This document shows positions 5,589 through 11,943 of a stretch of 13,302 nucleotides of DNA, one piece after another (the first letter of the stretch is position 1; each line of letters begins with the position of its first letter). The DNA is from Candidatus Paceibacterota bacterium (lineage in GTDB: Bacteria > Patescibacteriota > Minisyncoccia > Phycocordibacterales > CAINVO01). Under the pieces are notes generated by a model, which did no database searches, was not told the DNA's origin, and saw only the letters and a list, made by a program, of their open reading frames with translations. A program made the position numbers and the translations under genes. The DNA lies in the NCBI GenBank assembly GCA_028714275.1, contig JAQTMP010000019.1, positions 1 through 13,302 of the forward strand. Reading direction: 5' to 3'.

Positions 5589-6314
5589 ATGAAATTACTG
5601 TTTGTAGATGAAACAGATCGTCAGGCAACGACAGCAAGTCGTAAGTTCTTTTGCATCTGTGGACTACTTATTGATGCTGAGAATCTCATCGACATCACCA
5701 AAAAGCTTGAAGAGATAAAAAATCACTATAACCTGAGCAATCTCAAAGACGCCAGAAAATCCAACTTGGATGAGGCCACAAGAATAGAAATAACAAGTAA
5801 GATATTTGATTGTCTTACAAAATACAAAGCTGATGTTATGGGTGTAGTGCTTGGCGATACATCTCTTAGCTATAAGCTACCGCTGGAAGACATCTATTCA
5901 GGTGCGATGAGCTTCCTTTTAGAGAGGTACGCTATTATCCTAAAGAAGCAAAACACTACGGGGATGGTTATTTTTGATACTGTGGACGCGATAGAAAACA
6001 AATTAAGAGGAAAGTTCTTTGATCATGTACAAAAAGAGGAGGTAAACATGTTTGGGAACAAAGTTTGTGCAATTAAAGACCATGTCAGCCCATCCTTACT
6101 TTTTGCCGACGATAAGCACAGTGTACTCATACAAGCAATTGACCTCATAGCAGTTTCACTAAATAGTGCTCTCGTAAACACTTGGGAGCCTAAATCTCCT
6201 GTTTCAGTTGAAAATTTACCTCAATCGAATAAGTTTTTAAATATCTACTGGCCATTGTTCGCAAGGAGCCCAAGAAACAGGGTTGATGGTTGGGGTGTAA
6301 AGATTTGGTATTAA
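5589..6314 (+). CDS. DUF3800 family protein
   Basis: A 241-aa protein with DUF3800 hallmarks: an N-terminal strand with an acidic pair, LLFVDETD (3-10), where the family has an Asp-Glu near the start, a long helical middle (32-140), and the C-terminal motif LFADDKHSVLIQAIDLIAVSLN, where the family has ADS...LQ.AD.IA. The acidic residues suggest a metal-dependent nuclease-like fold, but activity is not established for this member. Its ATG follows the DUF3892 stop with no gap. The first ~100-bp repeat starts 23 bp after its stop. DUF3800 genes are common in phage, plasmid and defence neighbourhoods, which fits this region. Confidence 0.83.
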   Translation: MKLLFVDETDRQATTASRKFFCICGLLIDAENLIDITKKLEEIKNHYNLSNLKDARKSNLDEATRIEITSKIFDCLTKYKADVMGVVLGDTSLSYKLPLEDIYSGAMSFLLERYAIILKKQNTTGMVIFDTVDAIENKLRGKFFDHVQKEEVNMFGNKVCAIKDHVSPSLLFADDKHSVLIQAIDLIAVSLNSALVNTWEPKSPVSVENLPQSNKFLNIYWPLFARSPRNRVDGWGVKIWY

Positions 6315-6336
6315 ATCCATACAAAACAAACACTTC

Positions 6337-6435
6337 TTCCTCCTTCTGCAAAGCACTGATGAACAACAATTTATTGTATAGCTCATCCATATACTCCCTA
6401 TTAGATAGGATGGTTATAATATCGCGTCTGCCACA
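6337..6435 (-). repeat. ~100-bp repeat, copy 1 (3-prime-end-like coding fragment)
   Basis: This is the first of three related segments (also 7180-7281 and 8106-8207). Read on the minus strand it encodes CGRR-DIITILSNREYMD, then ELYNKLLFISALQKEE. It lacks one codon (Asn) relative to the other copies. Differences from them are mostly third-base, synonymous changes. An in-frame TAG stands directly before the first codon, so no intact gene is present. After the shared part the frame stays open to 6190, antisense to the DUF3800 gene, but that stretch is not shared and is not called as a gene. Confidence 0.75.
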
Positions 6436-6549
6436 CTATTTCTTGGAATTATCGATCTTAGCCTTAATTGGGTCTGCCAGCTAATTGATATTTTCTAAAT
6501 TAGGTATAAGCTTTGTATTAATTAATAGTTAGTCACCGGTATTCTATGC

Positions 6550-6555
6550 TGTAAT
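6550..6555 (+). promoter_or_regulatory. Extended -10 (TGCTGTAAT) before the 6564-7076 gene
   Basis: TGTAAT (6550-6555), with an overlapping TG-N extension, ends eight bases before the ATG at 6564. No Shine-Dalgarno is seen, so this again suggests a transcript starting near the start codon. Confidence 0.35.
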
Positions 6556-6563
6556 TAAAATAT

Positions 6564-7076
6564 ATGTATTGGTTAAAACAAAACTGGTTTAAATTTTTCA
6601 TACTATTAATAATTTTGCTACTGTCTGCTATTATTGCCTATTTTTTTATTACTAATATAAATTTAATTCGCCAAAATGAAAGTGACAAAAATTTGAGCGA
6701 AGATATTAAAGATTGCTCCGCAGAGCAGTCGGTGATTGAAAAATATTATAAAAGTTACTATGACCTCAACAAAACATCAACTGAGTCTATGAGCTCAACA
6801 AATCATTTCAACAGACAAACAAAAAAATGTTACGTTGAGATTTATAATGAATATACCGTCAACGATTCCGATACTGATGTAACTCTTGTGGATAGTGTGA
6901 CAAACTTATTCGATGCATATGAGAAAAAAATCGTGCTTGACGGTCTTATAATTGGAAGTCCTAGTCAGGGTAAAATTATATCTGAATATTATACTGATTA
7001 TTCAACTTCAACTTCGGGTTTACAGGTGGCAAGCAGCACATTTGATGATTTAGAATATTTCTACATGAACAAATAG
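6564..7076 (+). CDS. Membrane-anchored extracellular protein, unknown function
   Basis: The 170-aa product starts with a short basic stretch and one strong hydrophobic helix (about residues 10-30), so it is an N-terminally anchored protein facing outward. The outside part is rich in Ser, Thr, Asn and Tyr and holds two cysteines (in KDCSAEQ and TKKCYVEIYNEY) that could form a disulfide. The motif NHFNRQTKKCYVEI resembles small anchored proteins I know from Patescibacteria, for which no function is known. The gene is the sole occupant of the module between repeat copies 1 and 2. It is very AT-rich and lacks a Shine-Dalgarno. Confidence 0.72.
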   Translation: MYWLKQNWFKFFILLIILLLSAIIAYFFITNINLIRQNESDKNLSEDIKDCSAEQSVIEKYYKSYYDLNKTSTESMSSTNHFNRQTKKCYVEIYNEYTVNDSDTDVTLVDSVTNLFDAYEKKIVLDGLIIGSPSQGKIISEYYTDYSTSTSGLQVASSTFDDLEYFYMNK

Positions 7077-7179
7077 TGGTTTGTCATAGATTTTCAAAAG
7101 CTCCATCCATAAATGGTTAATACCGAAGCTTTATTTCCCCGAAAAACAGGTTCTAACATCACCTAGTCTTAGCGACCAA

Positions 7180-7281
7180 CTCTTCCTTCTGCAAAGCTCT
7201 AATAAACATAAGTTTGTTGTATAGCCCATCCATATACTCCCTATTCGACAGGATAGTTATAATATCGTTACGTCTGCCGCA
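7180..7281 (-). repeat. ~100-bp repeat, copy 2
   Basis: On the minus strand this copy encodes CGRRNDIITILSNREYMD, then GLYNKLMFIRALQKEE, and continues with LVAKTR and a stop at 7161-7163. An in-frame TAG again precedes the first Cys codon. It shares the codon CGTAAC with copy 3. The surrounding gap 7077-7370 holds nothing else I can support. Confidence 0.78.
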
Positions 7282-7370
7282 CTAGATAGTTTTTCTAGAA
7301 TTAAAATAGCTATATTTTAAGGTCTTTACTGAATTAAAATGACTGGATTGTAATAGAGCCTAATAAATAA

Positions 7371-8060
7371 TTAGTTCACTGTACCGCTTCTCTTCTGAAT
7401 TTGCTCAATTGCCATTTCCGCCGAAATCTTTAAATCAACCTTTCTGCTTTTCAAATTCTTCTCTATGTATGGAATTGCCTTTGGCGTACCCATATTGTTC
7501 AAGGTAGCGTTTACGCATGTCAAAACATATGGGTCTTCTGAAGTATTGAGGAGGTGTATCAACAGATCTTCTACCTTTTCATTGTTCGAATTCCTTAAGG
7601 CGCGTATCGCTGAACTCGAGACGATGGCATTCTTGTGTCCAATGAGCTTAATTATATTATCTAAGTCAACCTCTTTTGGTTTATCAGTCCAATTTATCAA
7701 GTCCAGTAATGACCCCAAAATGTACCTGTCGGTCTCTATCCCAAGCCTTTCGATAAGATAGACCACAGCCTTTGTTTCTTTAGAATTTTTTGCAATTTGA
7801 CCGAGTACGAAATATGCTGCCCTCCTTTTTTGCTTATCCTTCTCAGTGTTAATAAAATTGATCAGCGGGTCTACGTACTCTTTATTGGCCATCTTTTCAG
7901 CCTCTCTACATGCTTGCCAAGAGACGGTTTTGGAACTGTCATAACCTGATACATTAAATTTCCCGTCGATAACAGTTCTAGCACCGTCAAAGCCAGGCTC
8001 TTTGAATCTTTCCTCTACTGTAGATATTCGAGCTATTAGATTTGACAAATATTCGTCCAT
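7371..8060 (-). CDS. HEAT-repeat protein
   Basis: From the ATG at 8060 the product is 229 aa; a TTG at 8078 would add six residues but is less likely. The N-terminal 50 residues are charged and not repeated. From about residue 55 on there are four or five helical pairs of the HEAT type, with repeats such as VDPLINFINTEKDKQKRRAA, IIKLIGHKNAIVSSSAIRAL, LLIHLLNTSEDPYVLTCV and AIPYIEKNLKSRKVDLKISA. Such solenoids bind other proteins; no catalytic domain is present. The gene is alone and on the minus strand between repeat copies 2 and 3. A TATACT box lies about 13 bases before the ATG. Confidence 0.82.
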   Translation of the reverse strand: MDEYLSNLIARISTVEERFKEPGFDGARTVIDGKFNVSGYDSSKTVSWQACREAEKMANKEYVDPLINFINTEKDKQKRRAAYFVLGQIAKNSKETKAVVYLIERLGIETDRYILGSLLDLINWTDKPKEVDLDNIIKLIGHKNAIVSSSAIRALRNSNNEKVEDLLIHLLNTSEDPYVLTCVNATLNNMGTPKAIPYIEKNLKSRKVDLKISAEMAIEQIQKRSGTVN

Positions 8061-8105
8061 TTCACAATAGTATAACAAAACAAGAAATTAGACCAAAACG
8101 CCAGT

Positions 8106-8207
8106 TTCTTCTCTCTGCAAAGCTCTAATAAACAACAGCTTGTTATACAACCCATCCATATACTCCCTATTCGATAGGATAGTTATAATATCGTTACGTC
8201 TGCCGCA
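8106..8207 (-). repeat. ~100-bp repeat, copy 3
   Basis: On the minus strand this copy encodes CGRRNDIITILSNREYMD, then GLYNKLLFIRALQREE, and ends with TGVLV and a stop at 8088-8090. Unlike the other copies it has no stop just before the Cys codon, but the frame meets TAA about 20 codons further upstream, so it is also not an intact gene. It lies in the 350-bp gap between the HEAT gene and the cupin; the rest of that gap holds one hairpin (8277-8302) and a -10 box. Confidence 0.78.
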
Positions 8208-8276
8208 CAAGAGAGAAAAATCCGGACTGCTCCAAAAAATGTTTACTGTGAGCTCATCTTAAAAGACCAAAAATAC

Positions 8277-8302
8277 CAAAGGCCGCCTTCCGGCGGCCTT
8301 TG
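8277..8302 (-). terminator. Strong GC-rich hairpin, probable terminator
   Basis: CAAAGGCCGCC (8277-8287) pairs perfectly with GGCGGCCTTTG (8292-8302) around the loop TTCC. On the minus strand the stem is followed by a T-rich stretch (TATTTTTGG, CTTTT), while the plus side has no T run, so minus-strand termination or simple insulation is more likely. It marks the edge between the accessory region and the sugar genes. Confidence 0.6.
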
Positions 8303-8396
8303 ATTTGAATGGGTTACCCCAACTTGTAAACCCATAATATCAAATCGGGTTTTCTTGTCAATTCCAATCTGCAAAGCAAGCAAATCTTTTATAAGG

Positions 8397-8402
8397 TATA
8401 AT
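8397..8402 (+). promoter_or_regulatory. -10 box TATAAT before the cupin gene
   Basis: A perfect TATAAT lies eight bases before the ATG at 8411, with no Shine-Dalgarno between. It would drive the cupin-GH1 pair as a leaderless transcript. No strong -35 is found at normal spacing. Confidence 0.5.
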
Positions 8403-8410
8403 TTCTCTGT

Positions 8411-8758
8411 ATGAAAAATAAAAGTTTTGTTATCAAGCCGTGGGGAAATTTTACCCAATATACCCTAAACACGCCCAGCACAGTCAAAATTATCTTGGTT
8501 GAAAAAGGTCAATCTACCAGCCTTCAATTTCACAAGCATCGAGATGAATTTTGGAAAGTGCTCAAAGGTGAGGCTATTTTGACGATTGGCAATGAAATCC
8601 ATCAAGCTAAAGTTGGCGAAGAATTTTTTATTACCGCCGAGACGATACACCGCATCGAAGCCGGCAACACCGATGTAGAGCTCCTAGAAATTTCTTTTGG
8701 TACTTTTGACGAAGAGGATATCACCAGGCTCAAAGACAACTATGGCAGAATTTCCTGA
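8411..8758 (+). CDS. Cupin, type II mannose-6-phosphate isomerase-like
   Basis: The 115-aa product is a single cupin barrel matching the C-terminal isomerase domain of bifunctional mannose-1-phosphate guanylyltransferase/mannose-6-phosphate isomerase: KPWGNFTQY (9-17), VKIILVEKGQSTSLQFHKHRDEFWKV, and C-terminal ITRLKDNYGR. Predicted metal ligands H41, H43, E46 and H80 are all present. The likely reaction is interconversion of mannose-6-phosphate and fructose-6-phosphate, but stand-alone cupins of this type can act on other sugars. The guanylyltransferase half is absent, which is common in this family. The gene overlaps the next one by 17 bp, so they are co-translated. Confidence 0.88.
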   Translation: MKNKSFVIKPWGNFTQYTLNTPSTVKIILVEKGQSTSLQFHKHRDEFWKVLKGEAILTIGNEIHQAKVGEEFFITAETIHRIEAGNTDVELLEISFGTFDEEDITRLKDNYGRIS

Positions 8759-10178
8759 GGCTATTCCCTATATTGGCAGTGCTACTTCCCACTTTCAGGC
8801 AGAGCCTGTCATGCATGCTAAAAATGGCTCACCTTTACCTCCAACCTCTGATTGGGAACTTGAGCTGGCTAAAAACCTGGCCGGCCAAAAATCTATCATC
8901 AAAGAGCAGCAAAACGTGCCAGACTTGCCGCATTTTCTGCCCCTGAAAGAAAAATATATTCGCCGCTCTCAAGAACTCGGTGAAAATATGTTTCGTTTTT
9001 CTCTTGATTTTGCCAGGCTTTGTCCTCAACCCGGCATTTTCGATGAAGAGCTAATGGCAGAATATGTCAAAACTCTTGCCTTGATCAGGGCTCATGGCCA
9101 TGAGCCGCTGCTGACCCTCCAACATATCACCATGCCCAGGTTTCTACTTGAAACTGAAGTAAATAAAAACGGGGAAGAAAGGATTACGAAAGGAGCTTGG
9201 GAGCACCCCGATGTTTTATTGCATTTTGAATTTTACCTAAAAGAGGTAGTGGATTTTTTGGGGAATGAAAATAAAATCCGCACCATTCTCATCAATGAAG
9301 GCTATGACCAACGTCGTCAGGATGAGTTGATTGAAAGAGGCCTTGTAAAATATTTTATGACCCTGAGTGAGCCGACAGTCACTCCTCTGCTCGGTTATAT
9401 CAATGGGACCTTTCCCCCTTTTAAAAAACTTAGAATATTAACAGCTCGCAAAGTATTTAAAAAAATGATTAAGGCCCATGATTTGGCCTACGATGAGCTA
9501 AAAAAACTTGGCCAAAAATTGCCCGCTGAGCGTAAGCCTCAAATAGGCATTGGCTATGCCTGGCCCTGTTTTGGAGCCTTGTTTGGAGGCGTAGTCCAAA
9601 AAATAAATGAACATTACACCAAGCAAGTTGAACGCGACGGCACTCATTCGGATTTTTTAGGTCTCAACTATTATTTTAGGACTGGCTCTCCTTTTTTTAG
9701 AAAACATCCCGGAAAAAAAGACTACGGTGACCAACCTAGCTTTGGTGAAATCTACCCGCAGGGCATTTCCATTGTCTTAAAAAAGATGCACAAGCTCTAC
9801 CCCAAAAAAGACATCTTCGTCACTGAAATAGGTTTTGCTGAGGCTCAAGGTCTCCGCCGTCCATATTGGCTGGCCAAAACTGTCGAGTGGATCATCCAGA
9901 CCAAAAAAGCAGGCGTCCCTATAAAAGCCGTGCTACTTTGGTCCATGGTGGACAATTTTGAGTGGGACCTGGGTATGACTACTGCCAAGTTTGGACTTTT
10001 TAATGAAAAAGATATGCTCGCTCTCCTGGTCGCAAAGCCAAACAGGCTTCACAGCTGGCAAGTCTGGCAAAAGGCCACTGAGGCACTCAAAAATCCAGGA
10101 GCGGAGTCACTCAAAAATTTTTACGATCTATACCAAAAAGCCAAAGAGCAATACGAAAATAGAAATAAAATAATTTAG
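8742..10178 (+). CDS. Divergent glycoside hydrolase family 1 protein
   Basis: I choose the ATG at 8742 (478 aa) because the N-terminal GH1 strand IPYIGSATSHFQAEP follows directly; the frame is open further upstream but only through a TTG inside the cupin gene. GH1 landmarks in order: FRFSLDFARLCPQPG (84-98), TLQHITMPRF (125-134), TLSEP (207-211; acid/base E210), FLGLNYYF (305-312), VTEIGF (360-365; nucleophile E362), and LLWSMVDNFEWDLG (398-411). Both catalytic glutamates are present, but the usual NEP is SEP and the usual TENG is TEIG, so sugar-binding contacts differ from classical beta-glucosidases. No signal peptide is seen, so it acts in the cytoplasm. It is paired with the cupin upstream and faces the ROK kinase gene. 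The natural substrate is unknown. Confidence 0.88.
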   Translation: MAEFPEAIPYIGSATSHFQAEPVMHAKNGSPLPPTSDWELELAKNLAGQKSIIKEQQNVPDLPHFLPLKEKYIRRSQELGENMFRFSLDFARLCPQPGIFDEELMAEYVKTLALIRAHGHEPLLTLQHITMPRFLLETEVNKNGEERITKGAWEHPDVLLHFEFYLKEVVDFLGNENKIRTILINEGYDQRRQDELIERGLVKYFMTLSEPTVTPLLGYINGTFPPFKKLRILTARKVFKKMIKAHDLAYDELKKLGQKLPAERKPQIGIGYAWPCFGALFGGVVQKINEHYTKQVERDGTHSDFLGLNYYFRTGSPFFRKHPGKKDYGDQPSFGEIYPQGISIVLKKMHKLYPKKDIFVTEIGFAEAQGLRRPYWLAKTVEWIIQTKKAGVPIKAVLLWSMVDNFEWDLGMTTAKFGLFNEKDMLALLVAKPNRLHSWQVWQKATEALKNPGAESLKNFYDLYQKAKEQYENRNKII

Positions 10179-10190
10179 ATAAAAAAACGG

Positions 10191-11051
10191 TTATTTTTTG
10201 GCCAAAAACTTTAGAGCCCCATAAAGTCCGCTCTGGTCTCCCAACTCGGCTTTTTTCAAGATAGGAATTTTTGGGAAAATAGTCAAAAGGGCTTTCAATT
10301 TCTGCTCGACTTTTTCTAAAGAAATGCTAGGGCTGCCTAAAATCATGGCTCCTCCCAGCACGACCACGTCAGGAGACCAGTGGACTATGCTGTTGTGAAG
10401 ACCGTAGGCTAGCCATTCGGCCAGTTGATCCCAATTTTTTTGGTCTTCTAAGTCAGTGAGCTCAAGAGGTTTTTTTCCAAAACGTTTTTCTACAGCAAGT
10501 CCAGAAATATAATCCTCTAAGCGATTTACCTTTTTATTTTTATCTGCTTCATTGAAGTTGACAATCTGCAGCCCGGGTTCAAAATCAAAAACTTTTTCAT
10601 CAATTTTTCCACCGACAATCTTTGCCCCTCCTACCCCTGTCGAAACCGTCATGTACATGACAGAATGAAAATCTCTACCGGCTCCGACAAGAGCTTCGCC
10701 CAGTCCGGCCAAAGCCGCATCGTTTTCTAGATAAACAGGTGCGGCAAAAATCCTTTCCAATTCAGACCTGAGGGGCTTGCCTGCCCAGCCAGGGAGATTG
10801 GGTGCGCAGAAAAGCATATTTTTTTCTTGGCTATCAAAAATCCCCGCCACCCCTCCGACAACTTTGTCTATCGTCGTACCCAGACCCATTTCTATTACAG
10901 TCTCGTCAGCTAATTGTTTTAAAAGTGACACCCCCTCATCAAAATTTTTGGGGGTATGGGTTTTTTTAAATTGGCCAATCTTGTTGTCGTCATGAGACGA
11001 GATGGCCACCCGCATATGTGTGCCGCCAATATCAAATAAAAGTGTGCTCAT
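10191..11051 (-). CDS. ROK-family sugar kinase (glucokinase-like)
   Basis: A 286-aa ASKHA-fold kinase. Phosphate-1 loop DIGGTHMRVA (7-16), catalytic Asp111 in ENDAALAGLGEA (109-120), phosphate-2 loop STGVGGAKI (137-145), and adenosine motif VVVLGGAMI (229-237) are all intact. The family phosphorylates glucose or related hexoses with ATP. The zinc-binding ROK signature (GH-x9-CxCGxxGCxE) is missing: the matching place reads EPGLQIVNFNE, with no Cys cluster, as in glucokinase-like members that lack zinc. It follows the alkyltransferase gene by 14 bp on the same strand and converges with GH1, only 12 bp separating their ends. A product sugar of GH1 could be its substrate; this is inference. Confidence 0.9.
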   Translation of the reverse strand: MSTLLFDIGGTHMRVAISSHDDNKIGQFKKTHTPKNFDEGVSLLKQLADETVIEMGLGTTIDKVVGGVAGIFDSQEKNMLFCAPNLPGWAGKPLRSELERIFAAPVYLENDAALAGLGEALVGAGRDFHSVMYMTVSTGVGGAKIVGGKIDEKVFDFEPGLQIVNFNEADKNKKVNRLEDYISGLAVEKRFGKKPLELTDLEDQKNWDQLAEWLAYGLHNSIVHWSPDVVVLGGAMILGSPSISLEKVEQKLKALLTIFPKIPILKKAELGDQSGLYGALKFLAKK

Positions 11052-11065
11052 CTAAAGTGTTTTTA

Positions 11066-11332
11066 TTATACACCCTCCCTCGATCTAAAAACCAAAGCTT
11101 CAGCTTTTAGAAGGGCCTCTTTTTTGGATTTTCCTCTATTATAGCCTCCTGTTTTCCCGTCCGATCGCACGACTCGGTGGCAAGGAATTTTAGGATCATA
11201 GTTGGTATTCAAAATATTCCCTACTGCACGGTAGGCGTTGGGAGAACCGGCTTTTGCCGCTACCTCTTTATAGGTGAGAGTCTTTCCAGCTCTAATTTTT
11301 TTGACCACCGCAAAAACTTTTTCTTTAAACAT
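11066..11332 (-). CDS. MGMT-type DNA alkyltransferase, single-domain
   Basis: An 88-aa protein that is only the C-terminal DNA-binding domain of O6-methylguanine-DNA methyltransferases: winged HTH with TLTYKEVAAKAGSPNAYRAVG (18-38, arginine finger R35) and active-site motif PCHRV (50-54, Cys51). With Cys51 present it may still transfer alkyl groups to itself, in contrast to alkyltransferase-like proteins, where Trp replaces Cys. The N-terminal domain of Ada/Ogt is absent, which is common in reduced genomes. The ATG at 11332 is preceded by AGAAAG and a TAGTAT box. It is the first gene of a two-gene unit with the ROK kinase. Confidence 0.9.
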   Translation of the reverse strand: MFKEKVFAVVKKIRAGKTLTYKEVAAKAGSPNAYRAVGNILNTNYDPKIPCHRVVRSDGKTGGYNRGKSKKEALLKAEALVFRSREGV

Positions 11333-11351
11333 CTTTCTATACTAACACTAA

Positions 11352-11381
11352 AACAGCCCCTCAGAAATCCGAGGGGCTGTT
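11352..11381 (-). terminator. Bidirectional hairpin terminator overlapping a stop codon
   Basis: AACAGCCCCTC (11352-11362) pairs with GAGGGGCTGTT (11371-11381), an 11-bp stem with an 8-nt loop. T-rich runs follow on both strands (TTTTAG on minus, GTTTTT on plus). The stop codon of the upstream minus-strand gene lies at 11361-11363, within the stem-loop, so that gene's last codons form the right arm. Confidence 0.82.
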
Positions 11382-11858
11382 GTTTTTGGGCTGTTTTTCC
11401 TCCAGCAAAGAAAAGAGGCTGACACATTTTGAGCGGATTCTAGGCCTCACTTCGTTATTGCATGTCAGCATTCGGTCTCCCACCTGACGAAGCAGGATGT
11501 CCTGGGTCCAAATACAAATACCTCTACACACCACATTGACCCTGTATTGCTCGTGAAGAGAAATTGTCTCCCTGCCTTCCCCTTCAAAAAAGGTTTCAAC
11601 CCAAGACCATTGGGCAAAACTGATCGACGAGAGCGGGCTCGGCCTGAAAGTGTATTTGATAGCTGGAAAAATATCCTGATCTCTCGGGTGGCCGAGTTTG
11701 CCGACTTCCCATTTTATTTCATCTCGAATTTCGGCAAGATCATCCAGTAGTCTATCGAGGTGCCAATCCCGAATCCAGGCAAAATGCATTGGCATAAACC
11801 TTGATAAGTGAAGAGCCACGAAACGCAGCACGCCAAAACGGAAATTTATTTTATCCAC
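11361..11858 (-). CDS. Hypothetical protein, 165 aa, GTG start with strong Shine-Dalgarno
   Basis: I do not recognise this family. The protein is mixed alpha/beta with an aromatic, arginine-rich N-terminal part (FVALHLSRFMPMHFAWIRDWH), a charged helix (HLDRLLDDLAEIRDEIKW, about 33-50) and a middle part with several Trp and Phe; no signal peptide or known catalytic motif is visible. The start is GTG at 11858: AAGGAGG (11863-11869, minus strand) sits four bases before it, whereas the overlapping ATG at 11860 leads to a stop after four codons. Its promoter is at 11895-11923. The last residues (KQPKNNSPSDF) are encoded by the terminator stem. Coding is supported by promoter, Shine-Dalgarno and terminator together. 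Confidence 0.72.
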   Translation of the reverse strand: MDKINFRFGVLRFVALHLSRFMPMHFAWIRDWHLDRLLDDLAEIRDEIKWEVGKLGHPRDQDIFPAIKYTFRPSPLSSISFAQWSWVETFFEGEGRETISLHEQYRVNVVCRGICIWTQDILLRQVGDRMLTCNNEVRPRIRSKCVSLFSLLEEKQPKNNSPSDF

Positions 11859-11894
11859 ATGACCTCCTTAGGATTTTCACTTGTTTCTAAATTG

Positions 11895-11923
11895 ATACTA
11901 GCAGGACTAGCTAAAAAACTCAA
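11895..11923 (-). promoter_or_regulatory. Promoter for the 11361-11858 gene
   Basis: On the minus strand, TTGAGT (11918-11923), exactly 17 bp, then TAGTAT (11895-11900). The start point would be near 11888, giving a leader of about 30 nt with the AAGGAGG site. The spacer contains a direct repeat ACTAGC-AGG-ACTAGC (plus strand). Confidence 0.55.
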
Positions 11924-11943
11924 ACGCTTAAGTAGTCGTCGCT

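Noticed and set aside
6190..6390. Minus-strand 66-codon frame running from repeat copy 1 into the DUF3800 gene
   Set aside because: Only the first ~18 residues are shared with the other copies; the remainder is antisense to DUF3800 and has no counterpart, so it is not called as a gene.
6290..6484. Plus-strand open frame through repeat copy 1
   Set aside because: The same plus frame is open in all three copies, but it shows about as many amino-acid-changing as silent differences, whereas the minus frame shows mostly silent ones; third positions coincide in the two frames, which explains the open reading.
6337..8207. The ~100-bp repeats as a CRISPR array or as canonical integron attC sites
   Set aside because: Spacing is 0.8-0.9 kb with genes between, so not CRISPR; the terminal GTTRRRY/RYYYAAC core pair of attC is not found.
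8243..8458. Minus-strand 71-codon frame
   Set aside because: It spans the hairpin at 8277-8302 and the start of the cupin gene in antisense; no start signal.
8697..8741. Upstream extension of the GH1 gene to a TTG
   Set aside because: The extra 15 residues lie in the cupin coding region and have no GH1 similarity; the ATG at 8742 begins directly before the first GH1 strand.
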